DNA of 64,000 nt from NCBI GenBank assembly GCA_017625435.1, contig JAGAKX010000044.1, positions 21,050 through 85,049 of the forward strand. Direction: 5' to 3'. Shown here one piece after another: positions 50,990-58,632 of this stretch; position 1 is the stretch's first letter; each line of letters opens with the position of its first letter. The notes below the pieces were generated by a model, which ran no database searches, was not told where the DNA came from, and saw only the letters and a program-made list of their open reading frames with translations. This DNA is from Clostridia bacterium. Its GTDB lineage: Bacteria > Bacillota > Clostridia > Oscillospirales > Acutalibacteraceae. The position numbers and the translations under genes were made by a program.

Positions 50990-51979
50990 ATGTCAATGAA
51001 AAAATCAACAAAAGCTATTATCGGCACGGCAGCCGGTGCAGGTGCACTTCTCGGTGTATTCAACACCGTAGCTTACGAGTGTATGCTCAATATCCGTCTT
51101 GCGGCAAAAATCGGCGAGAAGATGGCTCCTCACGTAATTGCAGCTCCGGCAGAGGAGGAGTCACCCGAAAAGACAGCCGAAGAAAAACAGCCCGACAGAT
51201 TTTTCCCTGCTATGGATAAATGGCTGCCCGGACATCAGCCCGATGACATTTACATAACAAATAAAAAGGGCCAGAAACGACACGCAAAGGTATTCGATAA
51301 CGGACATCCCGAAAAGTGGGCTATTATTTTTCACGGCTTCACATCGGGTCCCGGCGGAATGTATCACTATGCCTTCGCTTATTCGCAAATGGGATTTAAC
51401 TGCATTCTGCCTTCAATGATAGGCCACGCAGAAGACGAAAACAGATATGCTTCAATGGGTTGGCACGACAAACACATCGGACTTGACCTTATTGAGTACA
51501 TTACGACAATGTACCCCGATGCGGAAATTGTACTTCACGGTGAAAGCATGGGAGCCGCTACGACAATGCTTATTACAGGTGAAAGCATTCCCGGAAACGT
51601 TAAGTGTGCGGTTGAGGATTGCGGCTTCACAACGGTTATGGACGAATATACACACGTCACAAAAACCTCTATTTCTCCTGCTCTTGTGCCTATTCTTCCA
51701 ACGCTTAGCGTCTATTCACAGCTCAGAGGCAATATGAGCTTCAAAAAATGCGCTCCTATAGAGGCTGTAAAGAAATCCGTAACGCCCACGCTTTTCATTC
51801 ACGGCGAAGCTGACGATTTCGTTCCCTTCAGAATGATGAATGAGGTATATACTGCCTGTGCGGCGGAAAAAGACTTTTTCACCGTAAAGGGAGCAGGACA
51901 CGCGGAATCTGTTTCAAAAGAACCTGAATTTTACTGGACAAACGTATATAATTTCGTAAAAAAATATATTGAGATATGA
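50990..51979 (+). CDS. Alpha/beta hydrolase with N-terminal membrane anchor
   Basis: The 329 aa protein has a short hydrophobic segment near 8-27. The hydrolase core follows, with AIIFHGFTSGPGGMYHY (oxyanion), nucleophile HGESMGAATT (near residue 187), Asp in IHGEADDFVPF and His in GAGHAES. The group resembles FrsA/YqiA-type serine esterases of the cell envelope. Substrate unknown. The stop overlaps the MATE gene start (ATGA). A G-run ahead of the ATG serves as ribosome site. Confidence 0.8.
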   Translation: MSMKKSTKAIIGTAAGAGALLGVFNTVAYECMLNIRLAAKIGEKMAPHVIAAPAEEESPEKTAEEKQPDRFFPAMDKWLPGHQPDDIYITNKKGQKRHAKVFDNGHPEKWAIIFHGFTSGPGGMYHYAFAYSQMGFNCILPSMIGHAEDENRYASMGWHDKHIGLDLIEYITTMYPDAEIVLHGESMGAATTMLITGESIPGNVKCAVEDCGFTTVMDEYTHVTKTSISPALVPILPTLSVYSQLRGNMSFKKCAPIEAVKKSVTPTLFIHGEADDFVPFRMMNEVYTACAAEKDFFTVKGAGHAESVSKEPEFYWTNVYNFVKKYIEI

Positions 51980-53346
51980 CAAAAGCAATTAAAATATCAA
52001 AACGCAAAGATAAAGATATGACCGAGGGCAGCATTATAAAGCATATCATTATGTTTTCGCTACCGCTTCTCGCAGGTAACATTTTTCAGCAATTATACAA
52101 TACGGTTGATACCTGGGTTGTGGGAAATTACGTCAGCAACGAGGCGTATTCCGCTGTAGGTTCCGTAGGTCCCATCGTAAACGTGCTTATCGGTCTTTTT
52201 ATGGGACTTTCAAGCGGTGCCGGTGTTGTAATTTCACAGTTTTACGGCGCACACAAATTTGACAAGGTGCAGGACACGGTACATACCTGTATTGCCATTA
52301 CTGCAATTTTCTCCGTCATTTTCACAGTTATCGGAATTACGGCAACCCCCTTGATGCTTCACGCAATGGATATTCCCGAAGAGGTTTTTCCCGAAGCAAA
52401 GAAATATCTTGTAATTTATTTTGCAGGAGTTACGGGGCTACTTTTCTACAATATGGGCTCAGGCATTCTCAGAGCCGTCGGTGACTCAAAGCGCCCTTTT
52501 ATTTTCCTTGTAGTGTCTGCAGTTCTCAATACCGTGTTTGACCTGGTGTTTGTATTGGTTTTGGGAATGGGGGTTGAGGGTGTAGCCTATGCGACAATAA
52601 TCGCCCAGGGTATATCCGCCATACTTGTTATGCTGACACTTATGATATCAGACAGCTGCATAAAGGTTGTTTTCAGAGAAATTAAGATTCACCTTGAACA
52701 GCTGAAGCTTATTATGAGAGTAGGTACGCCTGCCGCAATTCAGCTTGCAATTACTGCATTTTCAAACGTTTTCGTGCAGTCTTACATAAACCATTTCGGC
52801 CCCGACTGTATGTCAGGCTGGACAACATACACAAAGCTTGACCAGTTTATGTTCCTCCCCATGCAGTCTGTTTCCATTGCAGCAACAACCTTTGTGGGAC
52901 AGAATCTCGGTAAGGGCAACGTCGAAAGAGCAAAAGAGGGTATAAAGAAGGCTTACATACTGTCCCTTACCTGTACGGCAGTAATTCTTGTGCCTCTTAT
53001 GATTTTTGCTCCGCAGGCAAGTGCATTCTTCAACGACAAGCCCGAGGTAATCGAGTATTCAACCCTTCTTCTCCATTGGCTGTCACCCTTCTATCTCACC
53101 TGCTGTATGAATCAGGTTTACGCAGCAGCGCTGAGAGGAGCCGGCAACAGCAAGGTGCCGATGATAATAATGCTCTTTTCCTTCGTGCTTTTCAGACAGA
53201 CATATCTTTTCATTACTGCAAACTTCATAGCAAACGAAATTCTTCCCATCGCTATGGGATACCCCGCAGGATGGATTGTATGCTCCGTTATCACTTATAT
53301 CTACTACAAAAAAACAGACCTTATGAAAACAAAGCTCGTTTCATAA
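51976..53346 (+). CDS. MATE-family efflux transporter
   Basis: The 456 aa protein has 12 predicted membrane helices and MATE/NorM landmarks: MFSLPLLAGNIFQQLYNTVDTWVVGNYV at the first helix, SAVGSVGPIVNVLIGLFMGLSSG, VISQFYGA and FVGQNLGKGN. Such antiporters export drugs or metabolites using Na or H gradients. The first 14 residues are charged, and an internal ATG at 52018 is possible, but the ATGA overlap with the hydrolase favours 51976. A terminator follows. Confidence 0.93.
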   Translation: MTKAIKISKRKDKDMTEGSIIKHIIMFSLPLLAGNIFQQLYNTVDTWVVGNYVSNEAYSAVGSVGPIVNVLIGLFMGLSSGAGVVISQFYGAHKFDKVQDTVHTCIAITAIFSVIFTVIGITATPLMLHAMDIPEEVFPEAKKYLVIYFAGVTGLLFYNMGSGILRAVGDSKRPFIFLVVSAVLNTVFDLVFVLVLGMGVEGVAYATIIAQGISAILVMLTLMISDSCIKVVFREIKIHLEQLKLIMRVGTPAAIQLAITAFSNVFVQSYINHFGPDCMSGWTTYTKLDQFMFLPMQSVSIAATTFVGQNLGKGNVERAKEGIKKAYILSLTCTAVILVPLMIFAPQASAFFNDKPEVIEYSTLLLHWLSPFYLTCCMNQVYAAALRGAGNSKVPMIIMLFSFVLFRQTYLFITANFIANEILPIAMGYPAGWIVCSVITYIYYKKTDLMKTKLVS

Positions 53347-53348
53347 AT

Positions 53349-53394
53349 AAGACCCGTTCCGTGATTCTTTCAGGGAACGGGAATTGTCTTTTTT
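53349..53394 (+). terminator. Intrinsic terminator after the MATE gene
   Basis: CCCGTTCC (53353-53360) pairs with GGAACGGG (53374-53381), with AAGAC/GTCTT as an outer stem and a T-run at 53389-53394. Confidence 0.75.
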
Positions 53395-53442
53395 GCTCAA
53401 ATTTTTCCTGTCGAATTATACATATTGATATACTGTTTTATG

Positions 53443-53471
53443 TTGTGTTTTGTGCATATAAATGATATAAT
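53443..53471 (+). promoter_or_regulatory. Extended -10 promoter of the MFS-LRR unit
   Basis: TTGTGT (53443-53448), 17 bp, TATAAT (53466-53471) with TGA just ahead, an extended -10. The ATG is 30 bp further. Confidence 0.65.
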
Positions 53472-53500
53472 ATGCTTAATTATATTAAAGGAGAGGTGTT

Positions 53501-55258
53501 ATGGCTAAGGTAAACAAAGAAACTTTCTCTAAGTTTTTTACTGAAGTAAAGACACATTGGAAAACTCCTGCCGAAGGGAAATATGTTCCCTATAAAGAAT
53601 ATCTTAATATATTCTTCTCGGTAGGTGCAAACTACACAGCATCAAAGGTGCTTGAGTACATTTATTTCGCAACGGGCTGTTTCCTTATAATGCACCATTA
53701 TAAGCTGCCCTACCTCACATTCTCAATTATAAGCATCATCAATATGCCCTTAGGTTATGTAACAGCCCTTATCTGGTGGTTTGTATGCGACAATCTGGGC
53801 TTCCTGCCGGGTAAAACGGAAAAGAAGCTATATACTGTTTATGTCAGTATGATAGCATTCGGTCTGGCATTGATATTCTTTGATGCCTCAACGCTTTTCG
53901 ACCCGAATTCAAAGTTTATCATCTTCCTTAACTCCCTTGAGGGTATGAGTGCAACTGCCTGCTTCAAGGTGTTCGGTACACACTTCCTGTATTCGGGCTG
54001 GGTAGGCGCCAGAAATATATTCTGGAGAAAAAAGCTTATTCCCAAGTTCGGCAGATACAAGTATTCACTTTATTCCGATGTTATCCCCAAGTGTATCGTG
54101 GTAATTCTCATCGGCTGGCTTCCTCTTTATGAAATTGCCGATGTTTCCACACGTGTGTGGGCTGCAAACCTTCTTTTTGCCATCTACGGTGTCTTCGGCT
54201 TCGGAAATGTGCTTGAAACCACAACACAGAGCATTTCTCCCGACCCCACGGAAAGAATTCTTGTAAGAACCTATCCCGTAAAGCTTTCCCACTTCTTACA
54301 GACTATTATGACAATTATCATCCCTGCCCTTGTGGGTACGCTCAAGGACGGATGGGCAGACATAAACTTCTTCCGCTGGGTTATCCCCGGAACCTTCATT
54401 GCCTGCGCCGTGCTTACTATGATAGGTGCAAGTACTATAAAGGAAAGAATTCCCCAACCGCCTCTTGAAAAGAAGGTCAACATCAAATTCTGGGACGGTA
54501 TGTTCGGTGTATTACATAACAAGTACCGCTGGATAAACACTATGGTAGGACTTATTGACTCTCTCGGCAACGGTATGCTTGCATTTACAAGCATTCTTTA
54601 CCTTTACACCTTCCGCCTTGACGGTCTTCCCTACTCAATTCTGACACTTCTTGTTTCCTTTGCAGGAACTCCTCCGGATCTGCTTACACCCTATTTCTTA
54701 AAACGATTCTCCTACAAACAGATTATGATATTCTATCAGCTGACCCGTGCCTTCGGTAATTTAGGCCTTGTTGCAGCAATATGGTTCTGCGGAGAAAATC
54801 TTATGCTTTGCGGTACGCTTTGTATCGTAGTTATGTTCCTTATGGAAATGACAAAGACGGTTCCCACCTCTGCAGGTCACGATATGAATGTCAAAATCAA
54901 CGACTATCAGATGTATCTTTCAGGCGAAAGACTCGAAAGCTTCTCAGGTATTTTCGGTTGGTTCACAGGTCCCATCACATCCTTCGTGGGACTTATCATT
55001 CCCCTGATGCTTCTTTCCTACGGCTTCAACAGCAACTGGGATATCCTCTTCCTTGACGAAGCAAGACTTAAAATTGTTGTAATTCCCCTGCTTATTGACG
55101 TTGTAGGCTTCTTCCTTATGACTATTCCCTTCATATTCTGGGATTATGACGCAAACAAGCAAAATAAGGTTATGCAGGTTCTGAAGCGCCGTGCCGAGGT
55201 TACTGAAAAACGTGCCCTTGAAGCAGGCGAAAAGATTTCCGGCGGATACAAGGGTTAA
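53501..55258 (+). CDS. MFS-type transporter (GPH/melibiose carrier-like)
   Basis: The 585 aa protein has about 12 membrane helices and a longer than usual loop region. The sequence LGNGMLAFTSILYLYTFR, the LKRFSYKQIMIFYQL loop and the many aromatic helices fit the major facilitator superfamily, probably near the glycoside-pentoside-hexuronide group. No substrate is readable. The next gene, 12 bp downstream, encodes a surface LRR protein, so the two may form a functional pair. Confidence 0.8.
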   Translation: MAKVNKETFSKFFTEVKTHWKTPAEGKYVPYKEYLNIFFSVGANYTASKVLEYIYFATGCFLIMHHYKLPYLTFSIISIINMPLGYVTALIWWFVCDNLGFLPGKTEKKLYTVYVSMIAFGLALIFFDASTLFDPNSKFIIFLNSLEGMSATACFKVFGTHFLYSGWVGARNIFWRKKLIPKFGRYKYSLYSDVIPKCIVVILIGWLPLYEIADVSTRVWAANLLFAIYGVFGFGNVLETTTQSISPDPTERILVRTYPVKLSHFLQTIMTIIIPALVGTLKDGWADINFFRWVIPGTFIACAVLTMIGASTIKERIPQPPLEKKVNIKFWDGMFGVLHNKYRWINTMVGLIDSLGNGMLAFTSILYLYTFRLDGLPYSILTLLVSFAGTPPDLLTPYFLKRFSYKQIMIFYQLTRAFGNLGLVAAIWFCGENLMLCGTLCIVVMFLMEMTKTVPTSAGHDMNVKINDYQMYLSGERLESFSGIFGWFTGPITSFVGLIIPLMLLSYGFNSNWDILFLDEARLKIVVIPLLIDVVGFFLMTIPFIFWDYDANKQNKVMQVLKRRAEVTEKRALEAGEKISGGYKG

Positions 55259-55270
55259 GGAGGTGCCGTT

Positions 55271-56644
55271 ATGAGTAAAAAAGAGAAAAAACTGAATAAT
55301 GCCCTTACGGATGATACCGTTATCGAAATCCCTGAGGACGAAATATATACCTATCACATAGAAGGCCTGGCACCGCCTCACATTAATAAGCCTTATAAGC
55401 ATTATACTCTTAAAAAGGCGCTTTTCATTATTGTAATTGTTGTTGCAATTTCCCTTTCAATGTATTTCAGTCTGAGTATTCTCCGCACGGATACCTTTAC
55501 ATTTGCGGAAATTTCCGACGGCAACTATCAGTTCACAAAATTCTCAAATCCCGGCTATATTGATGAGCTTACAATAAACTGGGTGCTTGATGTTGAATAT
55601 CCCGAAAACGGTGAAACAGATGCCAAGGAAATAACTGTAACGGATGCTCCCGACAGCCTTCCCGCAGTTCCCGTGAAAACTAAGGAAGAGTTCATAGAAT
55701 ATAACAAATATCTTCTTAAGCAGGAACAGCTGGCGGCAATTGAAAAAGCAAAGCTTTATCCCGATTACAAGGTAACAGAGGATACCTCAAAGCCCGTCAC
55801 CTCCGTTAAGGAATACGCAATAAACGGTGACGGCTACATAAAGACCATATATATCGGCGAAAATGTTCTTGAAATTGACGGTAAGGCATTCTATTCCTGC
55901 TGGGCATTACAGAGAATTATCGTTGATGAAAATAATCCCAATTACTGCGACATTGACGGTGTTCTTTACACAAAGGATAAGAAAACTGTTGTGTGCTACC
56001 CCTGTGACCGCGACCAGTATTTAAGAGAAAAATACGGTTATCCCAAGGAAATGTGGGAATGGGTTCCTCAGGACGGTGCAAGAAAGGATATTTTTTCCGC
56101 TGAGGATTATGCTCCTATCTGGGAGGAATACCGCGAAAAGGTTATGACCTATGTTATTCCCTCAACGGTTGAAACAGTCGGGGAGCTTTGCTTCAACTAC
56201 TCAAACCTCGCTACGGTTTATCTCCCCGAGGGACTTAAAAGAATTGAAAACTTAGGCTTCTTTGAAATGCCCAACGTAAGAGATTTCTTCACTTACATTA
56301 CGGAAAATGCAATAGAAGACACATCTTATGAGGCAGCAGAAGGTCTTAAAACGTATCTTTCCTTCCCCGAGGGGCTTGAGCATATCGGCACCGATGCATT
56401 CAGCTTCAACCCTGCTATGAATTATGTATATATCCCCTCTTCCGTTAAATACATCGGCCACCACGCATTCTGGAAGAGCTGTTATGAAGAAAACGGAGAA
56501 ATCAAGGGCATTCCCGAGCTTAACATAGCCCTCAGCAAAGAAGACTTCAAGGAAAACGTAGAAACCGGTGACCAGTGGGTACCTATCTACAACCACAATC
56601 TCCTTAAAAAGATTCCCGTAAACTACGGCGCTGAAAGAAAATAA
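55271..56644 (+). CDS. Membrane-anchored BspA-type leucine-rich repeat protein
   Basis: The 457 aa protein has a cytoplasmic N-terminus (1-48), one membrane helix (about 49-71), then an extracellular region. That region has BspA/TpLRR-like units: GEN-VLEIDGKAFYSCWALQRI-VD, VIPSTVETVGELCFNYSNLATVYLPEGLKRIENLGFFEM, LSFPEGLEHIGTDAFSFNPAMNYVYIPSSVKYIGHHAFW. Such domains usually mediate binding of proteins or surfaces. The GGAGG before the ATG lies after the transporter stop, so they share a transcript. Confidence 0.85.
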   Translation: MSKKEKKLNNALTDDTVIEIPEDEIYTYHIEGLAPPHINKPYKHYTLKKALFIIVIVVAISLSMYFSLSILRTDTFTFAEISDGNYQFTKFSNPGYIDELTINWVLDVEYPENGETDAKEITVTDAPDSLPAVPVKTKEEFIEYNKYLLKQEQLAAIEKAKLYPDYKVTEDTSKPVTSVKEYAINGDGYIKTIYIGENVLEIDGKAFYSCWALQRIIVDENNPNYCDIDGVLYTKDKKTVVCYPCDRDQYLREKYGYPKEMWEWVPQDGARKDIFSAEDYAPIWEEYREKVMTYVIPSTVETVGELCFNYSNLATVYLPEGLKRIENLGFFEMPNVRDFFTYITENAIEDTSYEAAEGLKTYLSFPEGLEHIGTDAFSFNPAMNYVYIPSSVKYIGHHAFWKSCYEENGEIKGIPELNIALSKEDFKENVETGDQWVPIYNHNLLKKIPVNYGAERK

Positions 56645-56659
56645 TTCATAACCAATGCA

Positions 56660-56696
56660 CAAGGCATAAGACCGAGGTCTTATGCCTTGATTTTTT
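56660..56696 (+). terminator. Terminator after the LRR gene
   Basis: A 13 bp stem (56660-56672 with 56677-56689) and a 4 nt loop, then T6 at 56691-56696. The stop codon of the convergent Ig-like gene lies in the T-run. Confidence 0.85.
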
Positions 56697-57093
56697 ATTC
56701 TACCGTAAATTCAGTCTCTGCCGAAACACCCGGCAGAATTAATCTGTATTCTCCTTTTTCAAGAGTTTTGCCGAAATATCCGAGCAAATCCACCGTCAAC
56801 GTAACGGACTGACAGTTAAGAAGCCTTATTGCAATTTCTTCCGTTGCAGTATCTTCAGCAAACGGTACTGCCACCCATTGTCCGTCAACACTCTTTTCAA
56901 CGGTAAAAAATTTATCTGCATATACCGTTTTGCCCGTGTAATTTGTAATTACGTATTCAATTTCCGTGCTTTCGGTTGTTACGGGGTCTTCAATACGCAC
57001 TTCGATTTTTTCGGGATTTCCGCCCACGAACATATAGATAAAGCTCATTAAAACAGCAATGATTTTTGCAAATATTGAAGCAATACTGTTCAT
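56695..57093 (-). CDS. Exported or membrane-tethered Ig-like domain protein
   Basis: The 132 aa protein has an N-terminal hydrophobic helix (about 4-24) that may be a signal-anchor, then a ~100 residue beta-rich region. YVITNYTGKTVYADKFFTVEKSVDGQWVAVP and LEKGEYRLIL look like a bacterial Ig-like (Big-type) fold. The function is unknown. ATG 57093 is behind a perfect AGGAGG. It is divergent from the padR cassette, and its promoter carries inverted repeats. Confidence 0.7.
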   Translation of the reverse strand: MNSIASIFAKIIAVLMSFIYMFVGGNPEKIEVRIEDPVTTESTEIEYVITNYTGKTVYADKFFTVEKSVDGQWVAVPFAEDTATEEIAIRLLNCQSVTLTVDLLGYFGKTLEKGEYRLILPGVSAETEFTVE

Positions 57094-57147
57094 TTTGCCC
57101 CTCCTTTCTTAGTTTTTCAGAAAACCGTACGCATTTTCTTCATTTTC

Positions 57148-57176
57148 AATATATCACAACAATATTTTTGTGTCAA
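57148..57176 (-). promoter_or_regulatory. Promoter of the Ig-like protein gene
   Basis: TTGACA (57171-57176), 17 bp, TATATT (57148-57153) on the minus strand. The spacer contains the CACAA-N8-TTGTG repeat. Confidence 0.65.
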
Positions 57177-57201
57177 GATATATTTTGTCTCACAAAATAT
57201 A
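57155..57201. promoter_or_regulatory. Two inverted repeats, candidate regulator operators
   Basis: Site 1 is CACAA (57155-57159), 8 bp, TTGTG (57168-57172). Site 2 is TATATTTTGT (57179-57188), 3 bp, ACAAAATATA (57192-57201), perfect 10 bp arms. Both share the ACAA/TTGT half-site and lie between divergent genes, one of which is padR. PadR-family operators are short AT-rich palindromes, so autoregulation is plausible but unproven. Confidence 0.55.
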
Positions 57202-57220
57202 ATGTATTGCAATATTTCAC

Positions 57221-57249
57221 TTTACTTTCACGTTTTTTCGTGATAAAAT
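57221..57249 (+). promoter_or_regulatory. Probable promoter of padR
   Basis: TTTACT (57221-57226), 17 bp, TAAAAT (57244-57249), 20 bp downstream of the 57179 palindrome. Confidence 0.45.
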
Positions 57250-57293
57250 ATATAAAGAAACAGATAAAATCCGTTTACGGAAAGGAAAAACAC

Positions 57294-57632
57294 GTGGTTA
57301 ATAATGAGAATTTCAAGCGCGGCACAATAGAGCTTGTGGTGCTTGCCGTGCTGAGACAAAAGGATATGTACGGTTATGAAATCGTAAAGGCACTTTCGGA
57401 AAAAAGCAACGGAAATTATACAACTCCCATCGGCACTTTGTATCCCGTGCTTTACCGCTTTGTGGAAAACGGTTATATCTCTGACAGGGACGAAATAGTA
57501 AGCAAAAGACTTCGCAAATACTACCACCTTGAAGAAAAGGGTGAACGGTATTACCGTGAATTATTAGAAGAATATCAGAAAAATATAGCAGGTGTTGAAA
57601 TGATTATAAAGGACGGTGACGGTAATGGATAA
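57294..57632 (+). CDS. PadR-family transcriptional regulator
   Basis: The 112 aa protein is the usual size of short PadR proteins. It has the winged helix ELVVLAVLRQKDMYGYEIVKAL, TTPIGTLYPVLYRFVENGYI and KRLRKYYHLEEKGERYY. PadR proteins repress transporters or membrane-protein operons and are released by ligands. The GTG at 57294 (8 nt after AAAGGA) gives the family start. Its stop overlaps the next gene by 8 bp. Genes in the operon encode a HAAS-type membrane protein and an exported protein, a common PadR partner arrangement. Confidence 0.9.
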   Translation: MVNNENFKRGTIELVVLAVLRQKDMYGYEIVKALSEKSNGNYTTPIGTLYPVLYRFVENGYISDRDEIVSKRLRKYYHLEEKGERYYRELLEEYQKNIAGVEMIIKDGDGNG

Positions 57633-58008
57633 GCATTTAGAAGGATATTACAAGGAAATTTATTCCTTGATTGTCTGCGAGGGAAAACAGAAAAAGGCCT
57701 TTATAAATGAGCTTAAATCCGCCGTAAGCGAATATAGAGAATTGAATCCCGCCTGCACAATTGATGATATTAAAGCAGTTTTCGGTACTCCCGAGGAAAT
57801 AGCCTTCAGCTTCATAGAAAACGGAAATCTTACCAAGGTAAAGAGACAGATTAATATAAAGAAAGTGATAATAGCGGCTGTAATAACCGCACTTCTGATA
57901 TGGTTTGCGTTTGCCGTTATAAGTTTTATTGACGTGCACCTGGAAGCCCACGGCACCTTAACAGAGGGCATACTGATTATAAACACCTTGACGGAGGTTA
58001 CACCGTGA
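57625..58008 (+). CDS. HAAS/DUF1700-like membrane protein
   Basis: The 127 aa protein has an N-terminal helical region (about 1-72) with FINELKSAVSEYRELNPACTIDDIKAVFGTPEEIAFSFI, the pattern of the HAAS domain found after PadR genes, then one membrane helix (about 80-100) and a short outside tail. HAAS proteins are thought to signal or stabilise at the membrane together with the PadR repressor. I chose ATG 57625 over GTG 57616, which sits too close to AAAGGA. Confidence 0.75.
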   Translation: MDKHLEGYYKEIYSLIVCEGKQKKAFINELKSAVSEYRELNPACTIDDIKAVFGTPEEIAFSFIENGNLTKVKRQINIKKVIIAAVITALLIWFAFAVISFIDVHLEAHGTLTEGILIINTLTEVTP

Positions 58009-58526
58009 AAAAGTTTTTAAGTATTTTTATTGCTTTTATAATTACATTCATTCCATTTTTCATTCCTGCAAGTGCCGGAGAAATTGCAGATAACAAGCAA
58101 ACGGAATATTTCGAAGACGGCTCATATATAACGGTTGAAATATCATCCGTTATTGAAAACGAAATGACAAATATCTTTGCCAGAATCTTTGAATTTTTCC
58201 GAAAGCTTATTGAATTTTTTACGGGCAATAAGACAGTATCAAAAACAAAGTTCGCAAGCTATTACGACAAAAACGGAAATTTACTGTGGTCTGTTTTCCT
58301 TGAAGCAGAGTTTTCATATAACGGAAAAACATCTTACTGCAAAGAAGCAAGAGCATATTATGAAACCTATGACAGCGACTGGAAGGTCTCAAGCTCAGAC
58401 TATTCTGCAGACGGAAACACGGCAACTGCCGATTTCACAGTACAACAATCTAAACTCGGCGTAAAACTCAAAACCGTAAACAAAACCCTCACCTTAACCT
58501 GTGACAAAAACGGAAATATCAGCTAA
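58005..58526 (+). CDS. Small exported protein of the padR cassette
   Basis: The 173 aa protein has a signal peptide (1-24, PASA), a segment IFARIFEFFRKLIEFFTG (about 53-70) that looks like an amphipathic helix, and a beta-rich C-terminal half (KTKFASYYDKNGNLLWSVFLEAEF, KEARAYYETYDSDW). The family is not recognised. The GTG start overlaps the upstream stop as GTGA behind ACGGAGG, so translation is coupled to the HAAS gene. A bidirectional terminator follows. Confidence 0.7.
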   Translation: MKKFLSIFIAFIITFIPFFIPASAGEIADNKQTEYFEDGSYITVEISSVIENEMTNIFARIFEFFRKLIEFFTGNKTVSKTKFASYYDKNGNLLWSVFLEAEFSYNGKTSYCKEARAYYETYDSDWKVSSSDYSADGNTATADFTVQQSKLGVKLKTVNKTLTLTCDKNGNIS

Positions 58527-58536
58527 AAACACAGCA

Positions 58537-58573
58537 AAAAAAGGCTTTGACCAAATCGGTCAAAGCCTTTTTT
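58537..58573. terminator. Bidirectional terminator
   Basis: GGCTTTGACC (58543-58552) with GGTCAAAGCC (58558-58567), flanked by A6 and T6. It closes both the padR cassette and the convergent mannosidase-transporter unit. Confidence 0.85.
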
Positions 58574-58581
58574 AACACTTT

Positions 58582-58632
58582 TTCACTATTAACTATTACT
58601 TCTTACTTAAAATTTTTCCTACGGAAAAATTT
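58582..58632 (+). repeat. Heptad repeat tract followed by a palindrome
   Basis: Heptads TTCACTA, TTAACTA, TTACTTC and TTACTTA (58582-58609) lead into a perfect palindrome with AAATTTTTCC (58610-58619), 3 bp and GGAAAAATTT (58623-58632). The palindrome covers the stop codon of the MFS gene. Confidence 0.6.

Noticed and set aside
57179..57201. Palindrome as a terminator
   Set aside because: It is not followed by a T-run in either direction and lies between two divergent promoters.
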